64,000 nucleotides of DNA from Pseudoruegeria sp. SHC-113 (GTDB lineage Bacteria; Pseudomonadota; Alphaproteobacteria; Rhodobacterales; Rhodobacteraceae): positions 2,480,001-2,544,000 of the forward strand of contig NZ_JAHUBR010000001.1 of NCBI RefSeq assembly GCF_025376885.1, in the 5' to 3' direction. The translations under genes and the position numbers were made by a program. This document shows positions 1-9,294 of the stretch, piece by piece (positions within the stretch are counted from its first letter, which is position 1; the number at the start of each line of letters is the position of its first letter). Below the pieces are notes generated by a model, which saw only the letters and a program-made list of their open reading frames with translations, did not search any database and was not told where the DNA came from.

Positions 1-369
1 AGGGTCCATCTTGGAGCCCACCACGAGAAACGCCGCCGCCTGATCCGTGCGGTTGATGAAATGATGGCCGTTTGCCTCCCCTGCAGGGAACGCGGCGCAG
101 TCGCCCACGGCCATCTCTGTTTCGCCTTCATCCATCACGAGCGTGCAGACGCCCTCTGTCACCATCACGAATTCATCTTCGCGGTGGTGCCAGTGGCGCA
201 GGGACGACACCGCCCCCGGCGCAAGCTGCACGAGGTTGACGCCAAACTGCGTCAGCCCCCCGGCCTGCCCGAGACGCTGTGAAGTGCGCCCCGCAACCAT
301 CGCGGCATAGGGTGCCGGATAGATGGAGCCCGTCTTCACAGGTGCCTTCTCCTTGTCGATCACGCCCAT
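1..369 (-). CDS. Cupin-domain protein, 3' end cut by window edge
   Basis: This is a small single-domain cupin; its last codons lie left of base 1, so 123 codons are visible. Cupin motif 1 is seen at residues 52-73 (Gly52, His59, His61, Glu66, Gly73) and motif 2 at about 89-106 (Pro95, Gly97, His102, Asn106). The two His-x-His/Glu and His sets form the usual metal site of the beta barrel. The ATG at 369 lies 9 bases after the thiolase stop and reads the same way, so the two are probably co-transcribed. The substrate is unknown. Members of this type are often annotated as auxin-binding-like or mannose-6-phosphate-isomerase-like cupins, but nothing here fixes a reaction. Confidence 0.75.
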   Translation of the reverse strand, partial: MGVIDKEKAPVKTGSIYPAPYAAMVAGRTSQRLGQAGGLTQFGVNLVQLAPGAVSSLRHWHHREDEFVMVTEGVCTLVMDEGETEMAVGDCAAFPAGEANGHHFINRTDQAAAFLVVGSKMDP

Positions 370-378
370 GATGTCAGA

Positions 379-1590
379 TCACACGCGTTCGATGACGGTG
401 GCAGCGCCCATGCCGGCAGCAACGCAGAGCGTGGCCATGCCAACGCCCTTGCCGGTGCGCTCCAGTTCATCAAGCAGCGTGCCGATGATCATCGCGCCGG
501 TTGCGCCCAGCGGGTGGCCCATGGCAATCGCGCCGCCGTTCACGTTGACCTTGTCGTGGTCCACATCGAACGCCTGCATGAAGCGCAGCACAACGGCGGC
601 GAAGGCTTCGTTGACCTCGAACAGGTCGATGTCGTTGATGCCCATGCCGGTTTCGCGCAGCAGCTTTTCCGTCATCGGCACGGGGCCGGTGAGGTTCATC
701 GTCGGGTCGGTGCCGATCTTGCCGGTGTAGGTGATCTTGGCGCGCGGCTTCAGGCCGTATTTCTCGCCGTATTCCTTGGAGCCGATCAGCAGCGCTGCCG
801 CACCATCCACGATGCCCGAGGAGTTCCCGGCGTGGTGGACGTGGTTCACCTTCTCAAGGTGCGGGTATTTCATCGTGACGAGGTTATCAAACCCCGGCAT
901 CACGGTGCCCATATCGGCGAAGGCCGCTTTCAGCCCGCCGAGGGACTGCATATCGGTGCCGGGGCGCATGTATTCGTCGTGGTCGAGGATCGTCAGGCCG
1001 CAGTCATCCTTGATCGGCACCACAGAGTTGGCGAAGCGCTTCTCTTCCCAGGCCTTGGCGGCGCGTTTCTGGGACTCCACGGAGTAGAGATCGCAGTCTT
1101 CGCGAGAGAAGCCGTATTCGGTGGCGATGATGTCCGAGGAGATGCCCTGCGGCACGAAGTAGGTTTTCTGGGCGAGGTAGGGATCCACCGCCATGGCACC
1201 GCCATCGGAGCCCATGGCCACGCGGCCCATCATCTCGACACCACCGGCGATATAGGCTTCGCCAGCGCCGCCTTTCACCTGGTTGGCGGCAAGGTTCACG
1301 GCTTCCATGCCGGAGGCGCAAAAGCGGTTGATCGAGAGGCCGGGCACCTGCTCGTCGAAATCGGAATAGAGCACGGAGGCGCGCGCGAGGCAGGCGCCGT
1401 TCTCGCCAACCTGGGTCACGTTGCCCCAGATCACATCCTCAACGGATTTCGTGTCGAGGTTGTTGCGCTCCTTGATCGTGTTGAGCACCTTGGCGCCCAG
1501 CGCCACCGAGGTGACCTCGTGCAGGCTGCCATCGGGCCGCCCCTTGCCCCGCGGGGAGCGAATGGCATCGTAAATATAGGCTTCGGACAT
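379..1590 (-). CDS. Acetyl-CoA C-acyltransferase (thiolase)
   Basis: A 403-residue thiolase. It cleaves 3-ketoacyl-CoA to acetyl-CoA and a shortened acyl-CoA, or runs in reverse, in the cytoplasm. The nucleophile Cys91 lies in the CASGMEAV motif, His359 in GHPLGATGA and the second Cys389 near the C-terminus; all three catalytic residues are present. The family is usually about 390-400 residues. An in-frame GTG sits directly before the ATG at 1590. I chose the ATG because GGGAGG lies at a normal distance upstream. It is third in a cluster after two acyl-CoA dehydrogenases, which supports a role in fatty-acid beta-oxidation. A biosynthetic PhaA role is less likely in this setting. Confidence 0.92.
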   Translation of the reverse strand: MSEAYIYDAIRSPRGKGRPDGSLHEVTSVALGAKVLNTIKERNNLDTKSVEDVIWGNVTQVGENGACLARASVLYSDFDEQVPGLSINRFCASGMEAVNLAANQVKGGAGEAYIAGGVEMMGRVAMGSDGGAMAVDPYLAQKTYFVPQGISSDIIATEYGFSREDCDLYSVESQKRAAKAWEEKRFANSVVPIKDDCGLTILDHDEYMRPGTDMQSLGGLKAAFADMGTVMPGFDNLVTMKYPHLEKVNHVHHAGNSSGIVDGAAALLIGSKEYGEKYGLKPRAKITYTGKIGTDPTMNLTGPVPMTEKLLRETGMGINDIDLFEVNEAFAAVVLRFMQAFDVDHDKVNVNGGAIAMGHPLGATGAMIIGTLLDELERTGKGVGMATLCVAAGMGAATVIERV

Positions 1591-1668
1591 CACGTCCTCC
1601 CTTCCAAATTGGATCTTTCCATCAGGCGGCCCGGGCCTCGAGCCGCCGAAACTTCTCTCAGGAACGCA

Positions 1669-2826
1669 TCAAAGGTCGCGCGCGACCAGTTCCTTCATGA
1701 TTTCGTTCGTGCCGCCGTAAATCCGCTGCACGCGGGCGTCGGTCCACATTTCGGCAACCGGGTATTCCGTCATGAAACCATAGCCGCCGTGCAGCTGCAC
1801 GCATTCGTCGATCACCGCGTTCTGCTCGTCCGTCACGTAGTATTTGCAGGCCGCCGCTGTGGCGACGTCGAGCTTGCCCTGAAGATGGGCCACCATGCAG
1901 GCATCAAAGAAGCTGCGGGCCACCATCGTACGGGTCTTGCACTCGGCGAGCTTGAAGCGGGTGTTCTGGAACTGCATGAGGTTTCCGCCGAAGGCTTCGC
2001 GCTCCTTGCAATAGGTGATCGTGCGCTCCACCGCGCCTTCCATCGCGCCGATGGCACCGGCGGCGATCACGAGGCGCTCCTGCGGGAGCTGATCCATCAT
2101 CTGGTAAAAGCCCTTGCCTTCTTCAAGGCCCAGCAGGTTTTCCGGGCGCAGCTCGACGTTGTCGAAAAACAGCTCGCTCGTATCGGCGGCCTTCATGCCC
2201 ACCTTGTCGAGGTTGCGGCCCCGGCTGAAGCCCTTGCCTTCGCTTTCCGCGGCCTCGACCATCATCAACGAGATGCCCTTGGCGCGTTCCTTGGGATCGG
2301 TCTTGCAGGCCACGAGGATCAGATCGGCGTGCTGGCCGTTGGTGATGAAGGTCTTCTGGCCGGAGAGCTTGTAAACATTGCCCTCCTTCACGGCCTTCGT
2401 CTTCATCGCCTGCAGATCGCTGCCCGCGCCCGGCTCCGTCATGGCCAGCGCGGCGACAAGCTCGCCCGTGGCCATTTTCGGCAGCCAGCGCTGCTTCTGA
2501 TCTTCGGTGCCGTAGGCGGTGATGTAATGGGCCACGATCGCGGAGTGGATCGGGTTGCCCCAGCTCGCGATATTGCCCTTGCCGCTTTCGATGGTGATCA
2601 CGGCCTCATGGCCGAAATCGCCCCCGGCCCCGCCGAATTCTTCCGGCACCGAGGCGCAGAGGAGCCCAAGCTCCCCCGCTTCGTTCCAGCTTTCGCGGTC
2701 CATCATCCCGGCTTTGCGCCAGGCCTCGAACTTCGGGGCCCAACGCTCGGCGATGAACTGGGCGGTCATCTCGCCCAGCATCGCGTGTTCCTCCGTCATC
2801 CACGGAGATGACAGAGTGCCCAGCAT
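1669..2826 (-). CDS. Acyl-CoA dehydrogenase, long-chain/isovaleryl-like
   Basis: A 385-residue FAD acyl-CoA dehydrogenase. It introduces the alpha-beta double bond into acyl-CoA and passes electrons to ETF. The FAD-binding middle-domain motif is at about 129-137 (MTEPGAGSD). The C-terminal motif reads [11 protein letters not shown], with Gly where short- and medium-chain enzymes have the catalytic Glu of YEGT. Long-chain-type enzymes instead use a Glu in LPQERL, present here as Glu250. The ATG at 2826 directly abuts the stop of the upstream dehydrogenase gene, with GGAGG inside that gene, so translation is probably coupled. Chain-length specificity is not settled by sequence. Confidence 0.9.
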   Translation of the reverse strand: MLGTLSSPWMTEEHAMLGEMTAQFIAERWAPKFEAWRKAGMMDRESWNEAGELGLLCASVPEEFGGAGGDFGHEAVITIESGKGNIASWGNPIHSAIVAHYITAYGTEDQKQRWLPKMATGELVAALAMTEPGAGSDLQAMKTKAVKEGNVYKLSGQKTFITNGQHADLILVACKTDPKERAKGISLMMVEAAESEGKGFSRGRNLDKVGMKAADTSELFFDNVELRPENLLGLEEGKGFYQMMDQLPQERLVIAAGAIGAMEGAVERTITYCKEREAFGGNLMQFQNTRFKLAECKTRTMVARSFFDACMVAHLQGKLDVATAAACKYYVTDEQNAVIDECVQLHGGYGFMTEYPVAEMWTDARVQRIYGGTNEIMKELVARDL

Positions 2827-4602
2827 TTAAAACGCCTCCGCGTCCAGCGCCATCACCGTCTCCGGGCCGCTTTCGATGCGGGCGCGGTGCATTTTGATGG
2901 CGGGCATCATGCGGGCCATGAAGTAACGGCCCGTCGTCAGCTTGTTCTGGTAGAAGGCTTCTTCCGAGGTGCCGGCGGCAAGCGCGATATTGGCCGCTTT
3001 CGCCATCTGGCCCCACATCAGCCCCAAGCAGACGTAGCCGAAGAGATGCAGGAAGTCGTTGGAGCCCGCCAACGCGGCGTTCGGGTTCTTCATGCCGTTT
3101 TGCATGAAATACATCATGCAGGCCTGCAGATCCTTGCTGGCATCCTTCAGAGGCTCGATGAAATCCTTCATCGCCTCGTCTTCCTTGTTCTCGCCGATGA
3201 AGCCCTTGACCATCTCGAAGAAGGCCATGGCGGGCTTGCCACCATCGGCCGCCAGCTTGCGGCCCACGAGATCAAGCGCCTGCACGCCGTTCGCGCCTTC
3301 GTAGATCATGGCGATCCGCGCATCACGGGCGAACTGGCTCATGCCCCATTCTTCGATGTAGCCATGGCCACCATAGACCTGCTGGGCCTGAATGGTCATG
3401 TCAAAGCCCTTGTCGGTCAGGAAACCCTTCACAACCGGGGTCAGCAGCGAGATCAGGCCGTCGGCGTCCTTGTCGCCATCGCGGTGGGCCTGGTCGATCA
3501 TCATGGCGGACCAGAGGATGAAGGCACGGCCGCCTTCCACGAAGCTCTTCTGATCCATCAGCGAGCGGCGGATATCCGGGTGCACGATCAGCGGATCGGC
3601 GGGGCCGTCCGGGTTCTTCGCGCCGGTCACATCGCGGCCCTGCAGGCGGTCCTTGGCGTAGGCCACGGCGTTTTCATAGGCCACGGAGGCCTGCGCGAGG
3701 CCCTGCATGCCCACGCCGAGGCGCGCTTCGTTCATCATAGTGAACATCGCGCGCATGCCCTTGTGCTCTTCGCCGAGCAGGAAGCCGGTGGCGCCGTCGT
3801 AGTTCATCACGCAGGTGGAGTTGCCGTGGATGCCCATCTTCTCTTCGATGTTGCCCACAGCCACGCCGTTGCGCGCGCCCAGCGAGCCGTCTTCGTTGAC
3901 CATGTATTTCGGCACGATGAAGAGCGACACACCCTTGATGCCTTCCGGGCCGCCCACGATCTTGGCCAGCACGAGGTGGATGATGTTCTCGCTCATGTCG
4001 TGTTCGCCGGCGGAGATGAAGATCTTCTGGCCGGTGATCTTGTAAGAGCCATCTTCCTGCGGCTCTGCCTTGGTGCGCATCAGGCCCAGATCGGTGCCGC
4101 AGTGGGGCTCCGTCAGGTTCATGGTGCCCGTCCATTCACAGGTGGCCATGTTGGGCAGGTAGGTTTGCTTCTGCTGATCGGAGCCGTGAGCGTAGATCGC
4201 GGAGGCCGCGCCGTGGGTCAGGCCGCCGTACATCGCGAAGGCCATGTTAGCGGAGCTCATCATCTCACCAATAGCGGTGTTGAGCACGATCGGCATGCCC
4301 TGCCCGCCGTATTCCGGATCCATGTCCATGCCGTACCAGCCGCCGAGGCGCACTTCGTCAAAAGCTTTCTTAAAGCCGGTGGGCGTGGTCACCACACCGT
4401 TTTCCAGCTTGCAGCCCTCTTTGTCGCCCACCACGTTCAGCGGGGCCAGCACATCGCGGCTGATCTTGGCGGCTTCTTCCAGAACGGCGCCGGTGAAATC
4501 CTCGGCCAGATCGTCAAAGCCGGGGATCGGGCTTTCGTGCACTTTCAGGACGTCATGCAGGACGAACTGCAGATCGCGGGTCGGAGCGTTGTATGTCGGC
4601 AT
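2827..4602 (-). CDS. Acyl-CoA dehydrogenase, large FadE5-type with extra C-terminal domain
   Basis: A 591-residue acyl-CoA dehydrogenase of the roughly 600-residue class, with a short N-terminal extension domain, the standard N-, middle- and C-terminal dehydrogenase domains, and an additional C-terminal helical domain. [11 protein letters not shown] is the FAD-domain motif. YEGANGVQA carries the catalytic Glu, so unlike its neighbour this enzyme keeps Glu in the usual place. The open frame extends upstream to 4731, but the ATG at 4602 has GGGAGAGACC in front and begins the conserved N-terminus (MPTYNAP), so I start there. It is first in the beta-oxidation cluster running leftward. The natural acyl chain is unknown. 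Confidence 0.92.
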   Translation of the reverse strand: MPTYNAPTRDLQFVLHDVLKVHESPIPGFDDLAEDFTGAVLEEAAKISRDVLAPLNVVGDKEGCKLENGVVTTPTGFKKAFDEVRLGGWYGMDMDPEYGGQGMPIVLNTAIGEMMSSANMAFAMYGGLTHGAASAIYAHGSDQQKQTYLPNMATCEWTGTMNLTEPHCGTDLGLMRTKAEPQEDGSYKITGQKIFISAGEHDMSENIIHLVLAKIVGGPEGIKGVSLFIVPKYMVNEDGSLGARNGVAVGNIEEKMGIHGNSTCVMNYDGATGFLLGEEHKGMRAMFTMMNEARLGVGMQGLAQASVAYENAVAYAKDRLQGRDVTGAKNPDGPADPLIVHPDIRRSLMDQKSFVEGGRAFILWSAMMIDQAHRDGDKDADGLISLLTPVVKGFLTDKGFDMTIQAQQVYGGHGYIEEWGMSQFARDARIAMIYEGANGVQALDLVGRKLAADGGKPAMAFFEMVKGFIGENKEDEAMKDFIEPLKDASKDLQACMMYFMQNGMKNPNAALAGSNDFLHLFGYVCLGLMWGQMAKAANIALAAGTSEEAFYQNKLTTGRYFMARMMPAIKMHRARIESGPETVMALDAEAF

Positions 4603-4948
4603 TGGTCTCTCCCAAAATTCGCGGATGCGCCGACTCAACTTTGGGGAGGTTCGCAAAGCCACCCCCCCGCCGCTCCCCGGCGCCCTTGGCTTTCCTGCAT
4701 AATATGACAGACCGTGGGGGGGCGGTTTCAAGGCGAAAACTTCACGCGCACGTCAAGTCACGCAACGTCGTTTTTGCAGCTAAGCCATTCTAAGAAAAAG
4801 GACGTAGCGTCGCGCATTTGAGAAAAAGCTTGCGCGAATTGGCGGCAAGCCTCACGCCCATGGGCAAGCATGCGACTGCGGGGCTGACAGAGACAGCGCG
4901 GCGGGGCATAGATTGACGATTACACAGCGCGAAACCGAGGCAAGGCAT
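4603..4948. promoter_or_regulatory. Divergent intergenic region, promoters inferred
   Basis: This is 346 bases between the leftward beta-oxidation cluster and the rightward SCP2 gene, so it must hold at least two promoters. Bases 4780-4850 are less GC-rich than the flanks. I could not pick a confident -35/-10 pair or operator for either direction, and I see no open frame with a plausible ribosome site. Confidence 0.4.
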
Positions 4949-5236
4949 ATGTCGGAATTCATTCAGAAGGTCATCAACGGCTTCAACAAGAACCTCTCCG
5001 GCAAGGAGATCGACGCGAGCTTCAAGTTCGTCTTCCCCGAAGGCACTGTCTTCGTGGACGAAAACGGCGCGCGCGAGGAAGACGCCCCGGCCGATTGCAC
5101 GCTTACCATGAAGAGCGAGGTGTTCACCGGGCTCATCAAAGGCGAGGTCAACCCGGCCAAGGCTTTCATGCTGGGCAAGATCAAGGTCTCGGGCAACGTA
5201 ATGAAAGCCCGAAAGCTGGGCGAGTTGCTCGGCTGA
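4949..5236 (+). CDS. SCP2 sterol-binding-domain protein
   Basis: A 95-residue stand-alone SCP2 domain, a small lipid or fatty-acyl-CoA binding fold. The sequence shows the typical order: N-terminal helix, beta strands with DCTLTMK and a Gly-Glu-Val-Asn-Pro segment, then GKIKVSGNVMKARKL before the last helix. The frame is open from a TTG at 4913, but ATG 4949 preceded by GAGGCAAGG fits the domain start exactly. It is divergent from the acyl-CoA dehydrogenase cluster, consistent with a role in acyl-lipid handling. That role is an inference from the family and the location. Confidence 0.85.
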   Translation: MSEFIQKVINGFNKNLSGKEIDASFKFVFPEGTVFVDENGAREEDAPADCTLTMKSEVFTGLIKGEVNPAKAFMLGKIKVSGNVMKARKLGELLG

Positions 5237-5248
5237 TCGAAATGCAGT

Positions 5249-5269
5249 GCGCGGGCCTTAAGCCCGCGC
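5249..5269. terminator. Hairpin between convergent genes, probable terminator
   Basis: Arms GCGCGGGC and GCCCGCGC enclose CTTAA, a perfect stem just after the SCP2 stop and before the convergent CoxG-like stop at 5278. There is no long T run, so it may be a weak or Rho-assisted terminator. Confidence 0.5.
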
Positions 5270-5277
5270 AGGCTGGC

Positions 5278-5721
5278 TTACTCTGCGTCCATCAGGGTGG
5301 CGAAGCTTTCGAAGAATTTGCCCGAAAGCTTCTTGGCCGTGCTCTGGATCAGGCGGCTGCCAAGCTGGGCGATCTTGCCGCCCACATCGGCCTTGGCGGT
5401 GTAGCGCAGCAGCGTGCCATCGCCGTCTTCCTCAAGCACCACATCCGCGCCACCCTTGGCAAAACCGGCCGCGCCGCCGTTGCCTTGCCCCGCCAGCGAA
5501 AACGCATGGGGCGCGCCGTCGCGGTCCAGCGTCACCTCGCCGCCGAACTTGGCCTTCACCGGGCCGATCTTCAGCACGACCTTGGCTTCCAGCTGATCTT
5601 CGCTCACCTGCGTGAGTTCCTCGCAGCCGGGGATGCATTGCTTCAGCACCTCGGGATCATTCAGCGCCGCGTAGACGGCGTTCAGCGGCGCGTTGATGCG
5701 GATTTCGTCGCTCAGCTCCAT
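5278..5721 (-). CDS. CoxG-like SRPBCC (START-fold) protein
   Basis: A 147-residue protein of the carbon monoxide dehydrogenase subunit G family. Features visible are the N-terminal ELSDEIRINAP, the VYAALNDPEVLKQCIPGCE segment typical of CoxG, and a C-terminal amphipathic helix. In CO dehydrogenase systems CoxG helps recruit the enzyme to the membrane, but stand-alone members are common and their roles are open. No cox structural genes are nearby, so involvement in CO oxidation is not supported. I start at ATG 5721, preceded by GGGAGG; the upstream extension to 5766 is unlikely to be coding. Confidence 0.85.
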   Translation of the reverse strand: MELSDEIRINAPLNAVYAALNDPEVLKQCIPGCEELTQVSEDQLEAKVVLKIGPVKAKFGGEVTLDRDGAPHAFSLAGQGNGGAAGFAKGGADVVLEEDGDGTLLRYTAKADVGGKIAQLGSRLIQSTAKKLSGKFFESFATLMDAE

Positions 5722-5796
5722 GGCCGGCCTCCCTTTTATGCCAGTTCGCGGCCATGAAAGGCGCAAAGCCGCGCGATGCGCAACCGGTAAAGCGTT

Positions 5797-6201
5797 CTAC
5801 GGCATCAGCACGGCGGCGCGCTCATAACTGGCCTCGGCGGTTTCGCCATCATCATAAGTGATGCGCACCTGCACCTGTTCCACATGGCCAAGCGGCATCG
5901 GCTCATAGGATTCCCGGCCATCGGCCTTGATCGCGTTGGGCTGGGCCTCGGCCTCGTAGCAGTCCTCCACCGTCCAGACCGCCATTTCGCCCCCGTTCAC
6001 CGCATATTCGATCTGCGACAGCCCGCAGCGCCAGGCCTCCAAATGGGTGAAGTAGAGCAGATCCTCACCCTCATATTCGCGCAGAGCGATCCAATTGCCG
6101 CGCGTCGCCTCAAGGATCGGGCGCACCTCGGCGGCGGTGGTGAAATTCTGGGCATTCGCAGGAACGGCGGCCAGAAGCAGCAGGGCCAGAAATATGCGCA
6201 T
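5797..6201 (-). CDS. Hypothetical secreted protein
   Basis: A 134-residue protein with a clear signal peptide (MRIFLALLLLAAVPANA, cleavage probably after residue 17). I recognise no domain. The mature part is acidic, with two Cys residues (in WRCGLSQ and EDCYEAE) that could form a disulfide in the periplasm. ATG 6201 was chosen over an upstream in-frame start at 6351 because GAAAGGAGA lies at good spacing and the signal peptide begins there. It is divergent from the glycosyltransferase-like gene at 6333. Confidence 0.75.
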   Translation of the reverse strand: MRIFLALLLLAAVPANAQNFTTAAEVRPILEATRGNWIALREYEGEDLLYFTHLEAWRCGLSQIEYAVNGGEMAVWTVEDCYEAEAQPNAIKADGRESYEPMPLGHVEQVQVRITYDDGETAEASYERAAVLMP

Positions 6202-6332
6202 GAATGTCTCCTTTCGGGCAGCTTGGCAAAACACGCCGGAAATCTGTGGCTTGCGGAGAGAATACGGGTTCAGGCGCGGCGGGCGAGCCCCTATAGTCCA
6301 AGCAACGACACTTTCGACCAGGCCATCCCAGC

Positions 6333-7340
6333 ATGACAGAGACCGCCGCAAAAAGCCAAAGCTACAACGTGGCCATCGTCGGCCAGCACGGGCGGCTGCA
6401 ATATGAGGCGCTGCTGTTTCTGGCGAGCTTCCGCGCGGCGAACCCGGATTTCACCGGCAAGCTCTTTGTGCTGGAACCGCAGAAAACCGACAAATGGTGG
6501 AATGACCCTCGCATCCGCGACGAAGACGTCCGCGCGCTCATCACCGATGAATTCGGCGCCGAGATCCTGCCGTTCGAGAACCACCACTTCGGCGAATCCT
6601 ACCCCTATGGCAACAAGATCGAAGGCTTGCTCGCCCTGCCCGAGGGTGAGCCCTTCGTGTTCTTCGACACCGACACGCTCGTCACCGGGCCGCTGTCGCG
6701 CGTGCCGTTTGATTTTGACCGCCCCTCGGCCTCGATGCGCCGCGAAGGCACATGGCCCACGATCGAGCTTTACGGCCCCGGCTATACCGAAATCTGGAAA
6801 TCGCTCTACGACAAATTCGAGCTGGAGTTCGAAAGCTCGCTGGACCTCTCCAAACCCAACGAGTTCTGGGAGCGCTACCTCTATTTCAACGCGGGCTGGT
6901 TCTTCTACCGTTGCCCGAAAGCCTTCGGAGAACGCTTTCTTGAGTATGCGCTGGCAATCCGCGATGACGCGCCCGAAGCGCTCGTCTGCCAGAACCTTGA
7001 CCCCTGGCTCGATCAGGTGGCACTGCCGCTTGTGATCCATTCCTTCGGCGGCGGGCGGGACACCATCCCGCCGGGCTTGCTCGATGGCGAAATCACCTGC
7101 CATTACCGCGTGCTGCCCATGGCCTATGCCCGCGAGGATGATCTTGTGATCACAACTCTGGAAACGGTAACTGCGCCCAACAAGATCAAGAAAACGTTGA
7201 AGAAATACGACGCGATGAAGCGGATGATCTATCAGGGCCGCGGCCAGAAAGTGCGCGCCATGTTTGATCGCGAAAACCTGCCCCATCGGGAGCAGGCCAT
7301 TCGCAACCAGATCAAGCGCGCCAATTTCTGGATGCGCTAA
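6333..7340 (+). CDS. Glycosyltransferase-like protein (GT-A fold suspected)
   Basis: A 335-residue cytoplasmic protein with no signal peptide or membrane span. The segment PFVFFDTDTLVTGPL has a DTD motif at 112-114, in the position and context of the metal-binding DxD of nucleotide-sugar-dependent GT-A enzymes. The N-terminus (YNVAIVGQHGRLQYEALLFLASF) looks like the first strand and helix of such a fold. The C-terminal 60 residues are basic. Donor and acceptor cannot be read from the sequence. No other sugar genes adjoin it. TATAGT at 6292-6297 could be the -10 of its own promoter. Confidence 0.6.
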   Translation: MTETAAKSQSYNVAIVGQHGRLQYEALLFLASFRAANPDFTGKLFVLEPQKTDKWWNDPRIRDEDVRALITDEFGAEILPFENHHFGESYPYGNKIEGLLALPEGEPFVFFDTDTLVTGPLSRVPFDFDRPSASMRREGTWPTIELYGPGYTEIWKSLYDKFELEFESSLDLSKPNEFWERYLYFNAGWFFYRCPKAFGERFLEYALAIRDDAPEALVCQNLDPWLDQVALPLVIHSFGGGRDTIPPGLLDGEITCHYRVLPMAYAREDDLVITTLETVTAPNKIKKTLKKYDAMKRMIYQGRGQKVRAMFDRENLPHREQAIRNQIKRANFWMR

Positions 7341-7345
7341 ACGCT

Positions 7346-7714
7346 TTAGATCAGCGTGTCGTCAAAGCCGCCGGGCGCGCCGGTTTTCACCATACGCTGG
7401 AAACCGCCGTCGGTGCCGAAGGTGCATTGGTAGTATTCGAACAGATCATTGCCGAAGGGCACCGTCACGTTCACTTCATAGCGGCCGTCAATCAGAGCGG
7501 CTTCGGTGGTGCGGATCGAGGTGGCGTCCACCGTCGTCGTGTCCGAGACGCTGCCCCGGCAGAAGGCGGGCATGTCCACCACGGCCAGCACCTGCGGCGC
7601 GCCGTTGCGGCTGCGGTTGGGATCTTCCGGGTTGGAGGACGGCACTTGCGAATTGCCCGAGCACGCGGCCAGCGCGGTGAGAATTCCGAGGCTGATGAGG
7701 GCGTTGCGGCGCAT
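7346..7714 (-). CDS. Small lipoprotein of unknown function
   Basis: A 122-residue protein beginning with a lipoprotein signal peptide; the lipobox LAAC puts the lipidated Cys at residue 18. The residue after Cys is Ser, so transport to the outer membrane is expected by the usual rule. The mature protein is polar, with two further Cys residues (AFCRG and YYQCTF) likely to form a disulfide. No domain is recognised. It is convergent with the gene ending at 7340, only 5 bases apart. Confidence 0.75.
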   Translation of the reverse strand: MRRNALISLGILTALAACSGNSQVPSSNPEDPNRSRNGAPQVLAVVDMPAFCRGSVSDTTTVDATSIRTTEAALIDGRYEVNVTVPFGNDLFEYYQCTFGTDGGFQRMVKTGAPGGFDDTLI

Positions 7715-7889
7715 TGTTGACTCCGTTCTGCGGGAAAGGCGTTCCCCCGTTTGAACATTCGTTCCGCGCCAAGGTCAAGCGCTACGCCCCGGCACAGGCG
7801 AATCCCGCGCCCTGCTGTGACTTGCATGTTGTGGGGCCAGAAGCCTTGCCCTAACGTGACCGGCGACATTCCATTTGGGAGGAAAAGTG

Positions 7890-9176
7890 ATGAGTGATGC
7901 CAAGCCCCAGGGCTTTGATACCCTGCAGATCCACGCCGGCGCGGCCCCCGATCCGGCCACCGGCGCGCGGCAGGTGCCGATCTACCAGACGACGGCCTAT
8001 GTGTTCCGCGATGCTGAGCACGCCGCCGCGCTCTTCAACCTGCAGGAAGTGGGCTACATCTACTCCCGCCTGACCAACCCGACGGTGGGCGCGCTGGCCG
8101 ATCGCATCTGCGCGCTGGAAGGCGGCACTGGTGCTGTCTGCTGCTCTTCGGGACATGCCGCACAGATCATGGCGCTCTTTCCGCTTATGGGGCCGGGCAA
8201 GAATATCGTCGCTTCCACAAGGCTTTACGGCGGGACCGTCACGCAGTTCTCGCAGACGATCAAGCGCTTCGGCTGGTCCTGCACCTTCGTTGATTTCGAA
8301 GATCACGCCGCCCTGCGCGCCGCCATCGATGACGACACCCGCGCGATCTTCTGTGAATCCATCGCCAACCCGGGCGGCTACATCACCGATCTGGACGCGA
8401 TTTCGGCGATCTCCGATGAGGCCGGCCTGCCGCTGATCGTCGACAACACTTCGGCTTCGCCCTACCTCTGCAACCCGATCAAGCACGGCGCGACGCTGGT
8501 GGTGCATTCCACCACAAAATATCTCACAGGCAACGGCACCGTCACCGGCGGCTGCATCGTGGATTCCGGCAATTTCGACTGGTCGGCCTCCGGCAAGTTC
8601 CCCTCGCTGAGCGAGCCCGAGCCCGCCTACCACGGCCTCACCTTCCACGCCGCGCTTGGGCCGATGGCCTATACGTTCCACTCCATCGCCGTGGGCCTGC
8701 GCGATCTGGGCATGACGATGAACCCGCAGGGCGCGCATTACACGCTGATGGGCATCGAAACGCTCTCGCTGCGGATGCAGAAGCACGTGGAGAATGCCCA
8801 GAAAGTGGCCAGCTGGCTGGAAAGCCACACGGCGGTGGAGCGCGTGACCTACGCGGGCCTGCCCTCCTCGCCCTATGCCGAGCGCGCCAAGCGGATCTGC
8901 CCGCGCGGGGCGGGCGGCCTGTTCACCGTCGCGCTGAAGGGCGGCTATGACGCCTGCGTCAAGCTGGTGGACAGCCTTGAGCTGTTCTCCCATGTCGCCA
9001 ACCTCGGCGATGCGCGTTCGCTGGTGATCCACTCGGCCTCCACCACCCACCGACAGCTTTCGCCGGAGCAGCAGGAGGCCGCAGGGGCCGCGCCCAACGT
9101 GGTGCGCCTGTCGATCGGGATCGAGGATCCGGCCGACATCATCGCCGATCTGGAGCAGGCGCTGGCGAAGGTGTGA
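7890..9176 (+). CDS. metY: O-acetylhomoserine aminocarboxypropyltransferase (sulfhydrylase)
   Basis: A 428-residue PLP enzyme of the Cys/Met metabolism family. It joins O-acetylhomoserine with sulfide or methanethiol to give homocysteine or methionine. Visible residues are YSRLTNPT (PLP phosphate contact), the VDNT segment with the PLP-nitrogen Asp, and Lys210 in HSTTKYLTGNGT as the Schiff-base lysine. The length fits MetY (about 430) better than cystathionine synthases or lyases (about 390). A TTG is open 15 bases upstream, but the ATG at 7890 follows GGAGGAAAAGTG. The 175-base upstream gap shows no SAM riboswitch that I can recognise. Confidence 0.92.
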   Translation: MSDAKPQGFDTLQIHAGAAPDPATGARQVPIYQTTAYVFRDAEHAAALFNLQEVGYIYSRLTNPTVGALADRICALEGGTGAVCCSSGHAAQIMALFPLMGPGKNIVASTRLYGGTVTQFSQTIKRFGWSCTFVDFEDHAALRAAIDDDTRAIFCESIANPGGYITDLDAISAISDEAGLPLIVDNTSASPYLCNPIKHGATLVVHSTTKYLTGNGTVTGGCIVDSGNFDWSASGKFPSLSEPEPAYHGLTFHAALGPMAYTFHSIAVGLRDLGMTMNPQGAHYTLMGIETLSLRMQKHVENAQKVASWLESHTAVERVTYAGLPSSPYAERAKRICPRGAGGLFTVALKGGYDACVKLVDSLELFSHVANLGDARSLVIHSASTTHRQLSPEQQEAAGAAPNVVRLSIGIEDPADIIADLEQALAKV

Positions 9177-9183
9177 TGAGATC

Positions 9184-9254
9184 GCCCGTCACGCAAGTGA
9201 CGGGCACGCGCCTGCCCGCCCCACGGCGGGCGCGTTCCGCACCCGCCCGGGCAG
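9184..9254 (+). repeat. Intergenic structured repeat, family B copy 1
   Basis: It begins with a perfect hairpin (arms GCCCGTCAC and GTGACGGGC, loop GCAA), followed by a GC-rich palindrome. A second copy in inverted orientation lies at 60099-60169, differing at only a few positions across 71 bases. It sits between the convergent ends of metY and the SMR gene, so terminator or mRNA 3'-end protection is plausible. Confidence 0.75.
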
Positions 9255-9294
9255 CCGCTCAGCACCAAGTCTAAAAAGCCTTAAAAGCAGAGTG

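Noticed and set aside
514-2811. Long plus-strand open frame across the thiolase and acyl-CoA dehydrogenase region
   Set aside because: His- and Arg-rich antisense shadow of well-conserved enzyme genes.
2887-4707. Long plus-strand open frame opposite the large acyl-CoA dehydrogenase
   Set aside because: Antisense artefact; the minus-strand gene is conserved and complete.
5278-5721. Evidence for carbon monoxide oxidation from a CoxG-like protein
   Set aside because: No coxL, coxM or coxS genes adjoin; the SRPBCC family is broad.
7715-7889. Possible SAM-type riboswitch upstream of metY
   Set aside because: I looked for SAM-II and SAM/SAH-like pseudoknot patterns and found no convincing conserved core.
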